Origin: JAQUGA01 sp964521105
Lineage (GTDB): Bacteria > Bacteroidota > Bacteroidia > Bacteroidales > WCHB1-69
Direction of reading: 5' to 3'
NCBI GenBank assembly: GCA_964521105.1
Contig: CAZFPO010000008.1
Span: forward strand, 1-59,173
DNA: 59,173 bases
The notes below the pieces were generated by a model, which saw only the letters and a list, made by a program, of their open reading frames with translations, was not told the origin of the DNA and ran no database searches. Shown one piece after another: positions 44,097-52,340 of this stretch. The position numbers and the translations under genes were made by a program. Each line of letters opens with the position of its first letter. The first letter of the stretch is position 1.

Positions 44097-45623
44097 TTAA
44101 TCAGAAATACTTTCTGGTATTTCGGGCAGAATTTTTGCTCCATCATATTTCATTTCCACTCCCTTACGATAAGTTATGGTTAAATATAATATTCCTGTTT
44201 CATCATATTTTTGCCATAAACCATGTTTTCTACCTAATATATATATTCCAGTTTCTTTTAGTTTTCCATTGGGCCAATACGATTTAAAGTTACCATCTGG
44301 ATTATCATCATGAAAAATTACTTCATAAGCCTTATTTCCATTATCGTAAGTTCCTTTCCATTCTCCATCTCTTAAACCCTCTTTAAATGAGCCTTCTTCT
44401 ATAAAATCACCAAAATGAATTATCCATTTTCCCTCTTCTTTATCGTCGTAAAATTCGCCCTTACTTATGATATTACCACTTTCATCGTACTCGGCATATT
44501 TTCCTTCTAATTTTCCATTTACATAGTTTTCATCTCGTAAAGTTTTTCCATTTTCGTAAAACCAAATCCATTGACCTATTTTTTGCCCCTTTGTATTGTA
44601 CGAACCTGTCATTTCTACTTTACCACTCGGAAAATAGTATTTCCAATCATTTATGGGCTTAGAATCTAAATAGGTTCCCTCCGCTTTAATTTTTCCTCGA
44701 GAATAAAGCTCCTGCCAAGGTCCTTGCTTTTTGCCGTTTTCATCAATTATTCCAATACCTATAAGTTCCCCTTCATTAAACAAATATCCTTGAACTATTT
44801 TACCCTCTTCCGAATATTCGCGTCTAATTCCATGAGGTTTATTATTTAAATATGTTTGAATTACCTTTTGTTTACCATCTTTATAATAATCTACTCTAGT
44901 TTCTAAAATTCTAGTTTCTTCAGCTCCTTCTACTATATTTCCATTTACATATTTTTCTAACTTTTCTAAACTTCCTTCTTTATCAAAGTATTTAAAAAAT
45001 CCATCTTTTTTACCATTTAAATAAAAACCTTCCTCTTTTATCACGTCGTTTTCATAGAATATTTTCCATAAACCTTGTTTTAGTCCACTTTTATCCCTTC
45101 GGTTTATGTATTCTCTATTTAAAATATAACCTATCTTATAAGTAATTAATGATATTAAAATTCCGTCATTATCAAATTCTTTAGCAATCCCCTCCTCTAC
45201 TCCATTGGCAAATGGAATTTGCTTAATAACTTTTCCGCTTTTATTATAATGATATTCAAATCCCTCTTTTAAATCATTTTTATAGTTTTCTACAATTTTT
45301 TCATCTTTTGCATAGGTGGTTTTAAAACCCTCTTTTTTACCATTTAAATAATTTATAGTCATGTAAAGTTTTCCATCTGGTAAATAAAAACTCCAAATAC
45401 TATCTAACAGGGTGTTTTTTCTATTTCCTTCCGAAACTAAAATTCCTTTTTCGTTAAAGTTTTTCCAATAACCATCGGGCTGACCATTAACCATGTTTCC
45501 TTCACTCGACTTTACTCCATTTGCATGATAAAAAATATTATATCCATTTGGATTTATTTTTTGCGAATAAGCATTAGCTATAAAGAATACCCCTAACGTT
45601 ACAAATAAAAGTATTTTTTTCAT
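44097..45623 (-). CDS. Secreted MORN/YwqK-repeat protein
   Basis: A 508-residue exported protein (signal KKILLFVTLGVFFIANAYSQ) built almost only from repeats of about 23 residues, with the pattern G-x-W/E-x-Y-x-x-x-G-x-x-x-x-x-x-Y-x-N/D-G-K (for example NGKKDGFFKYFDKEGSLEKL, NGKLEGKYAEYDESGNI). These are MORN-type repeats, often annotated as YwqK-family antitoxin, although no toxin is nearby and the name is misleading. It probably forms an elongated beta-sheet structure in the periplasm or on the surface. ATG 45623 is preferred over a TTG two codons upstream. Function unknown. Confidence 0.88.
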   Translation of the reverse strand: MKKILLFVTLGVFFIANAYSQKINPNGYNIFYHANGVKSSEGNMVNGQPDGYWKNFNEKGILVSEGNRKNTLLDSIWSFYLPDGKLYMTINYLNGKKEGFKTTYAKDEKIVENYKNDLKEGFEYHYNKSGKVIKQIPFANGVEEGIAKEFDNDGILISLITYKIGYILNREYINRRDKSGLKQGLWKIFYENDVIKEEGFYLNGKKDGFFKYFDKEGSLEKLEKYVNGNIVEGAEETRILETRVDYYKDGKQKVIQTYLNNKPHGIRREYSEEGKIVQGYLFNEGELIGIGIIDENGKKQGPWQELYSRGKIKAEGTYLDSKPINDWKYYFPSGKVEMTGSYNTKGQKIGQWIWFYENGKTLRDENYVNGKLEGKYAEYDESGNIISKGEFYDDKEEGKWIIHFGDFIEEGSFKEGLRDGEWKGTYDNGNKAYEVIFHDDNPDGNFKSYWPNGKLKETGIYILGRKHGLWQKYDETGILYLTITYRKGVEMKYDGAKILPEIPESISD

Positions 45624-45652
45624 AATCAATTCAATAAATTATTAATATTGAA

Positions 45653-45660
45653 CAAACCTA
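45653..45660 (-). promoter_or_regulatory. -7 element for the MORN-repeat gene (TAGGTTTG)
   Basis: On the minus strand TAGGTTTG (45660-45653) matches TAnnTTTG between the nadA stop and the MORN ATG, 29 bp before the start. It suggests the gene is not only read from nadA. Confidence 0.45.
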
Positions 45661-45665
45661 CAAAT

Positions 45666-46592
45666 TTATTTCAAATTTAACATTCGTAATAAGGGTAGTT
45701 TTGCTCGTTCAATTAATTCATACTCTAAAATTAATTCATTTGTTTCATTTTTTAAACAATTCAGTATTTTTTCTAAAGAATTTAATTTCATATAAGGGCA
45801 ATTATTACAATCACAATTTTTTTCAGAAGGTAAAATAATAAATTCCTTTTGTGGCGACAATTTTTTCATTTGATATAAAATTCCAGTTTCCGTAGCCACT
45901 ATATATTTTTTTGATGAATCAGTTTGAGTAAAATCTAACATAGCTTTTGTAGAACCAATAAAATCAGATAGTTGCAATATTACGTCTTTACATTCGGGAT
46001 GAGCTATTATTTTTGCATCGGGGTTATCTTTTTTTAATAAAATTAAATTTTCAATTTTCAATTGATCGTGCACATGACAGGCACCATCCCACAGTATCAT
46101 TTTTCGGTTTGTAACACTATTTATATAACTACCTAAATTTTTATCGGGAGCAAAAATTATTTTTTCATTTTTATCGAAGGATTCAACTACTTGAACAGCG
46201 TTGCTTGATGTACAAATTATTGTGGACATTGCCTTAATTTGAGCACTGCAATTTATATATGAAATTACTTTATAATTTGCATGATTATCAATAAATTCTC
46301 TAAATTCTTCTTCTGGACACGAATCCGCAAGAGAACAACCCGATTCAAAATCGGGAACTAAAACTTTTTTATATGGATTTAAAATTTTTGCTGTTTCGGC
46401 CATGAAATTTACTCCGGCAAAAATAATTATATTTGCTTTTGTATTTTGAGCAAAACGAGCTAATGCAAGACTATCTCCCACAAAATCAGATATTTCTTGT
46501 ACATCCGGAATAGTATAATAGTGAGATAAAATTATTGCATTTTTATTTTTTTTCAACAATTCTATTTCTTTATATAAAATATTATTTTTCAT
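45666..46592 (-). CDS. nadA: Quinolinate synthase A
   Basis: A 308-residue NadA. It condenses iminoaspartate and dihydroxyacetone phosphate to quinolinate for NAD synthesis, using a 4Fe-4S cluster. The three cluster cysteines can be placed in ICTSSNAVQ, AHPECKD and NCPYMKL. Other family motifs are ILSHYYTIPDVQEISDFVGD and FAGVNFMAETAKIL. Length is typical. nadB and nadC are not in the window. Its start faces rpiB across the AT-rich region proposed as a replication origin, and it is transcribed away from it. Confidence 0.95.
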   Translation of the reverse strand: MKNNILYKEIELLKKNKNAIILSHYYTIPDVQEISDFVGDSLALARFAQNTKANIIIFAGVNFMAETAKILNPYKKVLVPDFESGCSLADSCPEEEFREFIDNHANYKVISYINCSAQIKAMSTIICTSSNAVQVVESFDKNEKIIFAPDKNLGSYINSVTNRKMILWDGACHVHDQLKIENLILLKKDNPDAKIIAHPECKDVILQLSDFIGSTKAMLDFTQTDSSKKYIVATETGILYQMKKLSPQKEFIILPSEKNCDCNNCPYMKLNSLEKILNCLKNETNELILEYELIERAKLPLLRMLNLK

Positions 46593-46892
46593 TTAAAAAA
46601 TTATTATTATTTATAATAAGCTGTTAATAGGTGAATAAAATTAGTAAAAAGAATTTTGATTTTTAATAAATACTCTTTTATAAACAAGTTTTCAACCAAA
46701 TGTTTTTAAATAAAACACTAATTATCAATATTATAAATTATTAATTTAACATTTATTTAAAAATCAATAAAAATCAATTTTTGATAACTTTATTTGAAAT
46801 TAATGTTTAATATTTTGTTCAAAAATTCATATTTATGAACAAAAATAAAATTTAAAATTGTAAAAAGGCATTTTAATAAATTTTATCATTTT

Positions 46893-46912
46893 TTATCCAC
46901 ACATTATTCACA
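46893..46912 (+). promoter_or_regulatory. Two DnaA boxes
   Basis: TTATCCACA (46893-46901) is the consensus high-affinity DnaA box. TTATTCACA (46904-46912) fits the looser TTATNCACA. They are in the same direction with starts 11 bp apart, about one helical turn, as in cooperatively bound origin arrays. Confidence 0.65.
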
Positions 46913-46942
46913 ACATATTAACCAAATAAACCGATAAAAAAC

Positions 46943-46950
46943 TATTTTTG
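46943..46950 (+). promoter_or_regulatory. -7 element for the rpiB operon (TATTTTTG)
   Basis: TATTTTTG at 46943-46950 fits TAnnTTTG and lies 12 bp before the rpiB ATG, which would give a leader of only a few bases. No TTTG at -33. Confidence 0.45.
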
Positions 46951-46962
46951 TAGAAAAAAAAT

Positions 46963-47394
46963 ATGATAATAAAAATTGGCTCTGATCATGCAGGTTTTGC
47001 AATAAAAGAATTTATTAAAAACTATCTGAAAATCAAAAATATACAATTTGACGATTTAGGTACTTTTTCGTATGAAAGTGTGGACTATCCAGATTTTTCG
47101 CATCAAGTAGCTATACAGGTTAGTAATAATGATAATAATATTGGTATTTTAATTTGTGGTTCGGGTAATGGAATATGTATGACTGCAAATAAACACAAAA
47201 ATATTAGAGCTGCTTTGTGTTGGAATGAAGAAATAGCTAAATTAGCTCGAGCTCATAATAATGCTAACATACTTTGTTTACCAGGAAGATATCTTTCAAT
47301 TGTTGAAACTGAGAAAATAATAGATTCCTTTTTAAATACTAAATTTGAAGGCGGTAGACACATTAACAGAATTAATAAAATTGAACATGAATAG
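46963..47394 (+). CDS. rpiB: Ribose-5-phosphate isomerase B
   Basis: A 143-residue RpiB/LacAB-type isomerase. It interconverts ribose-5-phosphate and ribulose-5-phosphate. Family motifs are IKIGSDHAGFAIKEFIK (about 3-19), VDYPDFSHQVA and the active-site region ILICGSGNGICMTANK with its cysteine, then RAALCWNEEIAKLARAHNNANIL. It leads the plus-strand block that runs away from the candidate origin. The next gene overlaps its end by 8 bp. Confidence 0.94.
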   Translation: MIIKIGSDHAGFAIKEFIKNYLKIKNIQFDDLGTFSYESVDYPDFSHQVAIQVSNNDNNIGILICGSGNGICMTANKHKNIRAALCWNEEIAKLARAHNNANILCLPGRYLSIVETEKIIDSFLNTKFEGGRHINRINKIEHE

Positions 47395-48106
47395 TGTATT
47401 GCTTAATTCTAAAAAAAAGATTATTAATAATCTAGACGAAATTTTACTGGATTTAGATAAAAATGTAAGAAATAGTGGACATACCTTGCAATGGTTAAAT
47501 AATGAAATGAATAATGTTTCGTTAAGAAAAAAAGAAAAAAAGGTTTTTTACATAATTGATGGAAATTTGATTATTTATTTCAATGAAAATTTCGAAAATT
47601 TCGAAAAATCAGTTGTTATTACTCCCAATAATATATTATATTCCATTAATGATTATTACGAAATTTGTTTATTTAACAGTTATCCAACTAATTTTCAAAT
47701 AGTTAATTTAAATACTATAAAAACAAAAATTACTATCTTTTTTTCTATTGACAATAAAGAATTAAAACTTTTAAAAGATATTAAATTACGAAAACTATTT
47801 TATTGTATTAATTGTTCGTTATGTAGTTCAGTTTGCCCTTTAAATAAAGTAATTCCTGAGTATTCTCCAATTATTGATATTAATCGACAAATTGATGAAA
47901 AAGGACATATAACTGAGCGTCTATGTACAAATTGTAAAGCTTGTGAGCAAATTTGCCCAGTAAATATAAAAATGTCAGAATATATTTTGAATTTAAATTT
48001 TAAAAAAGAAAAAAATATTACAGAAAGAGTTTTGCTTTTATTCAATAAAAGCAAAAAATATCACGAAAAAACTAATAAGTATATTAATAATCGTTTAAAA
48101 CTATAG
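47387..48106 (+). CDS. Dicluster 4Fe-4S ferredoxin-type protein (HdrC/LutB-C-like)
   Basis: From ATG 47387 a 239-residue protein. The N-terminal 130 residues have no family I recognise and lack membrane segments. Residues about 140-215 hold two 4Fe-4S motifs, CINCSLCSSVCP and CTNCKACEQICP, the arrangement seen in HdrC and the C-terminal half of LutB/GlpC-type proteins. It probably passes electrons between a partner and an acceptor; no partner enzyme is in the operon. An in-frame TTG at 47345 is less likely. The ATG overlaps the rpiB stop by 8 bp and the last base of its stop is shared with the next GTG start. Confidence 0.78.
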   Translation: MNSVLLNSKKKIINNLDEILLDLDKNVRNSGHTLQWLNNEMNNVSLRKKEKKVFYIIDGNLIIYFNENFENFEKSVVITPNNILYSINDYYEICLFNSYPTNFQIVNLNTIKTKITIFFSIDNKELKLLKDIKLRKLFYCINCSLCSSVCPLNKVIPEYSPIIDINRQIDEKGHITERLCTNCKACEQICPVNIKMSEYILNLNFKKEKNITERVLLLFNKSKKYHEKTNKYINNRLKL

Positions 48107-51100
48107 TGAAAACAGATAATGTACTAAGCGATTTTAATAAAATCGAAAAAAAAATACGAAGACAACCTTTTATTATCGATTTAATAAAAGGTCTGTTTTT
48201 TTTTATTTTTTTATTTTTTGTAATTATCAATATTGAGCTTTTTCTTTATTTATCTCCTATTTTAAAAATTTCTTTTGTTATTTTATATGGCTTAAGTTTT
48301 TTATTTTATTTTATTGATAAATATAGATATTATAGAACAAAAAAAATTTATTATTCATCAAAAAAATCCCATTTAATTAAGCAAAATCTTTTCGAGATTA
48401 TTAAAAACACTTTCCAGCTTATCGATTTAAAACAACAACGTTTTTTTTCTTCGGATTTAATTGATATAGCTATTGAAGAACGTAAAGATTTAGCGATAGA
48501 AACAGTTGAAAAAATAGAATTTAAAAAGGAGGAAAAACGAACAAAAAACTGGGCTTCTTTCTTTCTTTTTTTATCATTTATAATTTTGCTAATACCCTTG
48601 TTTTCTAGTAAATATAAGGAGGCCGTTTTGCGAACAATTGATATAGCTACTCCTTATCAAAAACCGTTACCTTATACTATTACTGTTTTAAATAAAAATT
48701 TAAGCTGTTTTAGAAACGAAAATTTTGAATTAAAAGTTGAATTAAAAGGAGAAAATTATCCCTCAGAATTATTTTTAGTTGTTAATGGACTAAAAAGTAA
48801 GTTTAAAAAAGAAAAAGTAAACATATATTCTTATCAATTTACGAACATTAAAAATACTACAAACTTCAAAATAGAGACTGATGATTATTTATCTGAAAAT
48901 TATACTATTAATATAATAGATAAACCTAAAATTTTAAATTATCGAATTTTAGCCACATATCCTGCATACCTAAATCGTGAAAACGAAGTATTTGAAAATA
49001 TAAATTATATAACTGTACCTAATGGAACTATTTTGCAATATGAGTTTTTATCCGAAAATACTGAAAAGTTTGAAATTCAAACAGATGGAGTTATAAGTAC
49101 CACTTCCAAATCTGACAATATTTATAAATTTAAGCATATTGTAACTAAAAATCAGGAAATTACTGTATTTTCAAAAAACAAAAATACCAATTTTACTGAT
49201 AGTTTAAAGATGGATTTAAAGGTTATTGAAGATGAATTTCCAGTTGTTTTGCTTAATGTATATCAAGATTCAACCTACGAAAATATTTTATATATAATAG
49301 GTCAAGCAACTGATGATAATGGTATTACTAAAGCAAATATTGTTATTAATGTTTATGAATCTGAAAACGATAAATATATTACTAAAACTTATTCTATTCC
49401 TGTTGTTTCACAACCCACCATGCTTAATTTAAGCGAGGTTGTAAATTTACTTAACTATATGGAGATTTTACCTCGAAAAATTGAAGTATATGCCGAAGTT
49501 TTTGATAATGATAGAGTTAAAAGAAATAAAAAAGGAATTTCGCAACGCTTTGTTTTTATTTTTAAAACCGAAGAAGAGAAGAAAGTTGAAGCCGATTTAA
49601 AACAACAAAATCAAATAAATAGCATGTCTGATATTTCGGAGGAGTCGAAAAAATTAGATAAACAACTTGAAGAACTCAGAAATTTATTAAAAACTCAGTT
49701 AAATAAGGATTGGAAAACGCAAAAAAAGATAGAAGATTTAAAGAAAAAATATCAAGAATTGCAAAATAAGTTAAATGCTCTAAACAAGGAAATGAAAGAT
49801 CCTTCACTTAATACAAATAAATCTGAATCTCAAAAAAAAGAAGAAAAGAATATTCATGAAATGCTTAAAAAAGATATTGAATCTATTTTAAATGAGTTTG
49901 ATAAAATGGTAAATGAAAATAAAGTGGATAAAATTAGGGAACAAATTGAGCAAATTAAACAAAAAAACGAGAACTTTAAAAATAATATTGATAAGAATCT
50001 AGAAGATACAAAACAAAAGCTATTTGACGAAAAATTTAATGAAATATTGGAAAAATTAAACAAAATCAAGGAAAAACAGGAAGAATTAAATAATCAGCCA
50101 ATTTTAAAAGAAAACAAAGAAAAAATTTCGCAAGAACAGCAAAAATTACAAGAACAATTTAACGAATTTCAAAAAGAGCTTGAAAAATTAAAAGAATTAA
50201 ACAATCAATTAGAACGCCCTAATAATATAATTGATACTAAAAATGAGGAGTTGAAAATTCAATCAGAAATGAAAGAATTGAAGGAAAGCATTGATAAAAA
50301 CAAAAATAGCCAGTCGAAGGAAAAGCAAAATAACGTTGAAAAATCGCTCGAAGATTTGCAAAAAAAGCTTGAAGAGAATAAAAAACAAATAGATGAAGAA
50401 AATTTAGACGAAGATATTGAATCGGTTAGAGAATTGCTGAAAAATTTAATACGAATTAGTATCATGCAGGAAGATGTTTTAAAAAATCTTCAAATCATTA
50501 AAGCGTTGGATCCGAAATATAACGACATTATTCGGATTCAAAAAAACATAGAGCAACAATATAAGATTATTGGTGATACTCTTTTTTCGCTTGCGAAACG
50601 TCAGCCCGAAGTTAAGAGCTTTGTTTTAAAAGAATTCAATTTGATACAACAAAATTTAGATGGTTTAACAGCTTTTATGAATGAAAAAAATATTGGTGAA
50701 TCAACTAAACGACAGCAGTTTATAATGACATCTACCAATAATTTATCATTAATGTTAGCCGAATCGCTTAAAAATATGAAAAGCAAACAAAGCGAGAGCT
50801 CTTCATCAAAAATGAAAAAAAAATCGAATAATCAATGCAATAGCCAGGGAAATAGCAAAAAGAAAAAATCGCAACCCAAACTTCCCGATATAAAAAAGTT
50901 ACAAGAATCATTAAATGAGCAAATAAAAAAAGCGGGTAAAAAAAATCAAAAAGGGCAGGGCGGACAAATGAGCGAAGAGTTAGCGCGTATGGCTGCCCAA
51001 CAGGAAGCTATTCGTAAAATGCTTCAAGATTATTTAAACGATTTAAAGCAGGAGGGAAATGGATTAGATGGTAAAATTGAAAAAATAATTAAGGATATGG

Positions 51101-51399
51101 ACGCCAATGAAAAGGATATTGTAAATAGAAACATCAATCAAAACACAATAAACCGATTGCAACAAATCGAAACTCGATTATTAGAGTCGGAAAAAGCCGA
51201 AATTGAAAGAGAAAAAGAAGAAAAAAGAGAATCAAAGGAAGGAAAAGACGCAATACCAAAGAATACCGAAATTTTGAAAACGATTGAATTATATAGAAAA
51301 AATCAGCAAGAATTATTAAAACAAAACCCTATAAAATTAAAAAACTATTATAGAGAAAAAGTTTCAAAATATTTTCTTAACTTTGAAGACCATAAATAA
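48106..51399 (+). CDS. DUF4175-family membrane protein with long coiled coil
   Basis: A 1097-residue protein starting at GTG 48106, overlapping the previous stop by one base. Two or three membrane helices lie near the N-terminus (about 25-67 and 148-166). Beta-rich domains (about 190-480) follow, then a very long Lys/Glu/Gln/Asn-rich helical region (about 490-1060) that should form coiled coils. The topology fits the DUF4175 family of Bacteroidota and Alphaproteobacteria, of unknown function. It lies between the Fe-S protein and an RsbW-like gene, 8 bp from the latter. The pattern suggests an inner-membrane protein with a large periplasmic part. Confidence 0.82.
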   Translation: MKTDNVLSDFNKIEKKIRRQPFIIDLIKGLFFFIFLFFVIINIELFLYLSPILKISFVILYGLSFLFYFIDKYRYYRTKKIYYSSKKSHLIKQNLFEIIKNTFQLIDLKQQRFFSSDLIDIAIEERKDLAIETVEKIEFKKEEKRTKNWASFFLFLSFIILLIPLFSSKYKEAVLRTIDIATPYQKPLPYTITVLNKNLSCFRNENFELKVELKGENYPSELFLVVNGLKSKFKKEKVNIYSYQFTNIKNTTNFKIETDDYLSENYTINIIDKPKILNYRILATYPAYLNRENEVFENINYITVPNGTILQYEFLSENTEKFEIQTDGVISTTSKSDNIYKFKHIVTKNQEITVFSKNKNTNFTDSLKMDLKVIEDEFPVVLLNVYQDSTYENILYIIGQATDDNGITKANIVINVYESENDKYITKTYSIPVVSQPTMLNLSEVVNLLNYMEILPRKIEVYAEVFDNDRVKRNKKGISQRFVFIFKTEEEKKVEADLKQQNQINSMSDISEESKKLDKQLEELRNLLKTQLNKDWKTQKKIEDLKKKYQELQNKLNALNKEMKDPSLNTNKSESQKKEEKNIHEMLKKDIESILNEFDKMVNENKVDKIREQIEQIKQKNENFKNNIDKNLEDTKQKLFDEKFNEILEKLNKIKEKQEELNNQPILKENKEKISQEQQKLQEQFNEFQKELEKLKELNNQLERPNNIIDTKNEELKIQSEMKELKESIDKNKNSQSKEKQNNVEKSLEDLQKKLEENKKQIDEENLDEDIESVRELLKNLIRISIMQEDVLKNLQIIKALDPKYNDIIRIQKNIEQQYKIIGDTLFSLAKRQPEVKSFVLKEFNLIQQNLDGLTAFMNEKNIGESTKRQQFIMTSTNNLSLMLAESLKNMKSKQSESSSSKMKKKSNNQCNSQGNSKKKKSQPKLPDIKKLQESLNEQIKKAGKKNQKGQGGQMSEELARMAAQQEAIRKMLQDYLNDLKQEGNGLDGKIEKIIKDMDANEKDIVNRNINQNTINRLQQIETRLLESEKAEIEREKEEKRESKEGKDAIPKNTEILKTIELYRKNQQELLKQNPIKLKNYYREKVSKYFLNFEDHK

Positions 51400-51407
51400 A
51401 AATCATC

Positions 51408-51884
51408 ATGAAAATAGAATTAACCTCTGAATTATCATCTCTAAACAAAATTGAGAAAATAGTAGAAAAAATCAGTGATGAATATCAATTAAATGATACT
51501 TATTTTGGTTGTTTATCTATGGCTGTTCATGAAGCAGTTAAAAATGCTATTGTGCATGGTAATAAATTAGAAAGAGAAAAAATTGTTACCGTTGAGTTTC
51601 AATTAGATTATGGTATAATTAATTGTAGTGTTTTAGATTGTGGTCAGGGTTTTAACTACGAAGAAGAGTTAAGTAAACTTAACCAAAACCCAACGGGAAA
51701 AGGTTTAGAAATAATAAGCTTAACTTCTGATAATATAAGTTTTTCAAACAATGGTTCATTAATTGAAATGAAATTTGATGTAAATAATAATGATCACATT
51801 AATATAAATGAAAAACGACGAAGTATGTTATTAAATACTAAACTTCAAAATACAAAACAAGGTATAAAGAGTAATGCCCAATAA
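51408..51884 (+). CDS. RsbW-like anti-sigma-type ATP-binding protein
   Basis: A 158-residue GHKL ATPase-fold protein like RsbW/SpoIIAB: VHEAVKNAIVHGN (N-box, about 44-56), VLDCGQGFNYEEE (G1) and PTGKGLEIISLTSDNISF (G2). Such proteins are serine kinases or switch partners of sigma factors and anti-anti-sigma (STAS) proteins. No STAS protein or alternative sigma factor is beside it. It follows the DUF4175 gene by 8 bp and overlaps ybeY by 11 bp, so it is in the same transcript. Confidence 0.85.
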   Translation: MKIELTSELSSLNKIEKIVEKISDEYQLNDTYFGCLSMAVHEAVKNAIVHGNKLEREKIVTVEFQLDYGIINCSVLDCGQGFNYEEELSKLNQNPTGKGLEIISLTSDNISFSNNGSLIEMKFDVNNNDHININEKRRSMLLNTKLQNTKQGIKSNAQ

Positions 51885-52302
51885 TATTTTTTTTCATACT
51901 CAAAATATCTCTTTAAAGTTCGCGAAAAAGAGAATTGTTAAAAATTGGTTATCTTCCATAATTATTAATGAAGGGAAAAACCTTGGTGAAATATCAATCG
52001 TTTTTTGTTCTGATGATTATTTACTCGAAATAAACAAAAAATATCTATCGCACGATTATTTTACTGATGTAATTACATTTAACTATAATCATGAAAATTA
52101 TATCTCGGGCGATATTTTTATAAGTATTGATAGGGTAAAAGAAAATGCCCAAAATTTTTCCTCTAATTTTGAAAGTGAACTTCATAGAGTAATAGTGCAT
52201 GGGGTTTTACATTTGTTAGGATACAAAGATAAAAGTGTTAGGCAAGAAAACGCTATGAGAAAAAAGGAAGAAGAAATGCTTTTATTATTGTATATTGTTT
52301 AA
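51874..52302 (+). CDS. ybeY: Endoribonuclease YbeY (rRNA maturation)
   Basis: A 142-residue YbeY. The signature VIVHGVLHLLGYKDKS gives two of the three usual zinc histidines. At the third position the common H is replaced by D (HGVLHLLGYKD against the general HGxLHLxGYDH). I believe this change is common in Bacteroidota YbeY, which would make the metal site H-H-D. The YFTDVITFNY motif is conserved. YbeY takes part in 16S rRNA 3' processing and ribosome quality control. It overlaps the RsbW-like gene, and mnmG follows after 38 bp. Confidence 0.92.
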   Translation: MPNNIFFHTQNISLKFAKKRIVKNWLSSIIINEGKNLGEISIVFCSDDYLLEINKKYLSHDYFTDVITFNYNHENYISGDIFISIDRVKENAQNFSSNFESELHRVIVHGVLHLLGYKDKSVRQENAMRKKEEEMLLLLYIV

Positions 52303-52322
52303 AATCAATATTTTAATATTTA

Positions 52323-52338
52323 GGTTTCACGTGAAACA
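52323..52338. other. parS-like ParB-binding site 2
   Basis: The perfect 14-bp palindrome GTTTCACGTGAAAC (52324-52337) plus flanks matches TGTTTCACGTGAAACA at 15 of 16 positions. It ends 2 bp before the mnmG ATG, so a bound ParB would sit over the ribosome-binding region DNA of mnmG. Confidence 0.8.
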
Positions 52339-52340
52339 CC

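Larger units (their letters stand above)
46593..46962. other. Candidate oriC: AT-rich gap between nadA and rpiB
   Basis: 370 bp without a gene, with 52 G+C by hand count (about 14%), between divergently transcribed genes. It holds a perfect DnaA box TTATCCACA (46893-46901) and a second, TTATTCACA (46904-46912). Weaker forms are at 46630-46638 (minus, TTATTCACC), 46722-46730, 46779-46787 (minus) and 46883-46891. A 9-bp-arm inverted repeat, TTTTGTTCA/TGAACAAAA, lies at 46813-46844. The stretch 46661-46890 is nearly pure A/T and could be the unwinding element. Gene direction diverges here, and three parS-like sites lie within 8 kb. An alternative is an ordinary double promoter region. Confidence 0.6.

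Noticed and set aside
44097..45623. Toxin-antitoxin system from the YwqK label
   Set aside because: The protein is a long exported MORN-repeat chain and no toxin gene is adjacent; the label comes from a family name.
49854..50786. Minus-strand open frames rich in Ser, Phe and Leu inside the DUF4175 gene
   Set aside because: They mirror the Lys/Glu/Asn-rich coiled coil on the plus strand and have no features of their own.
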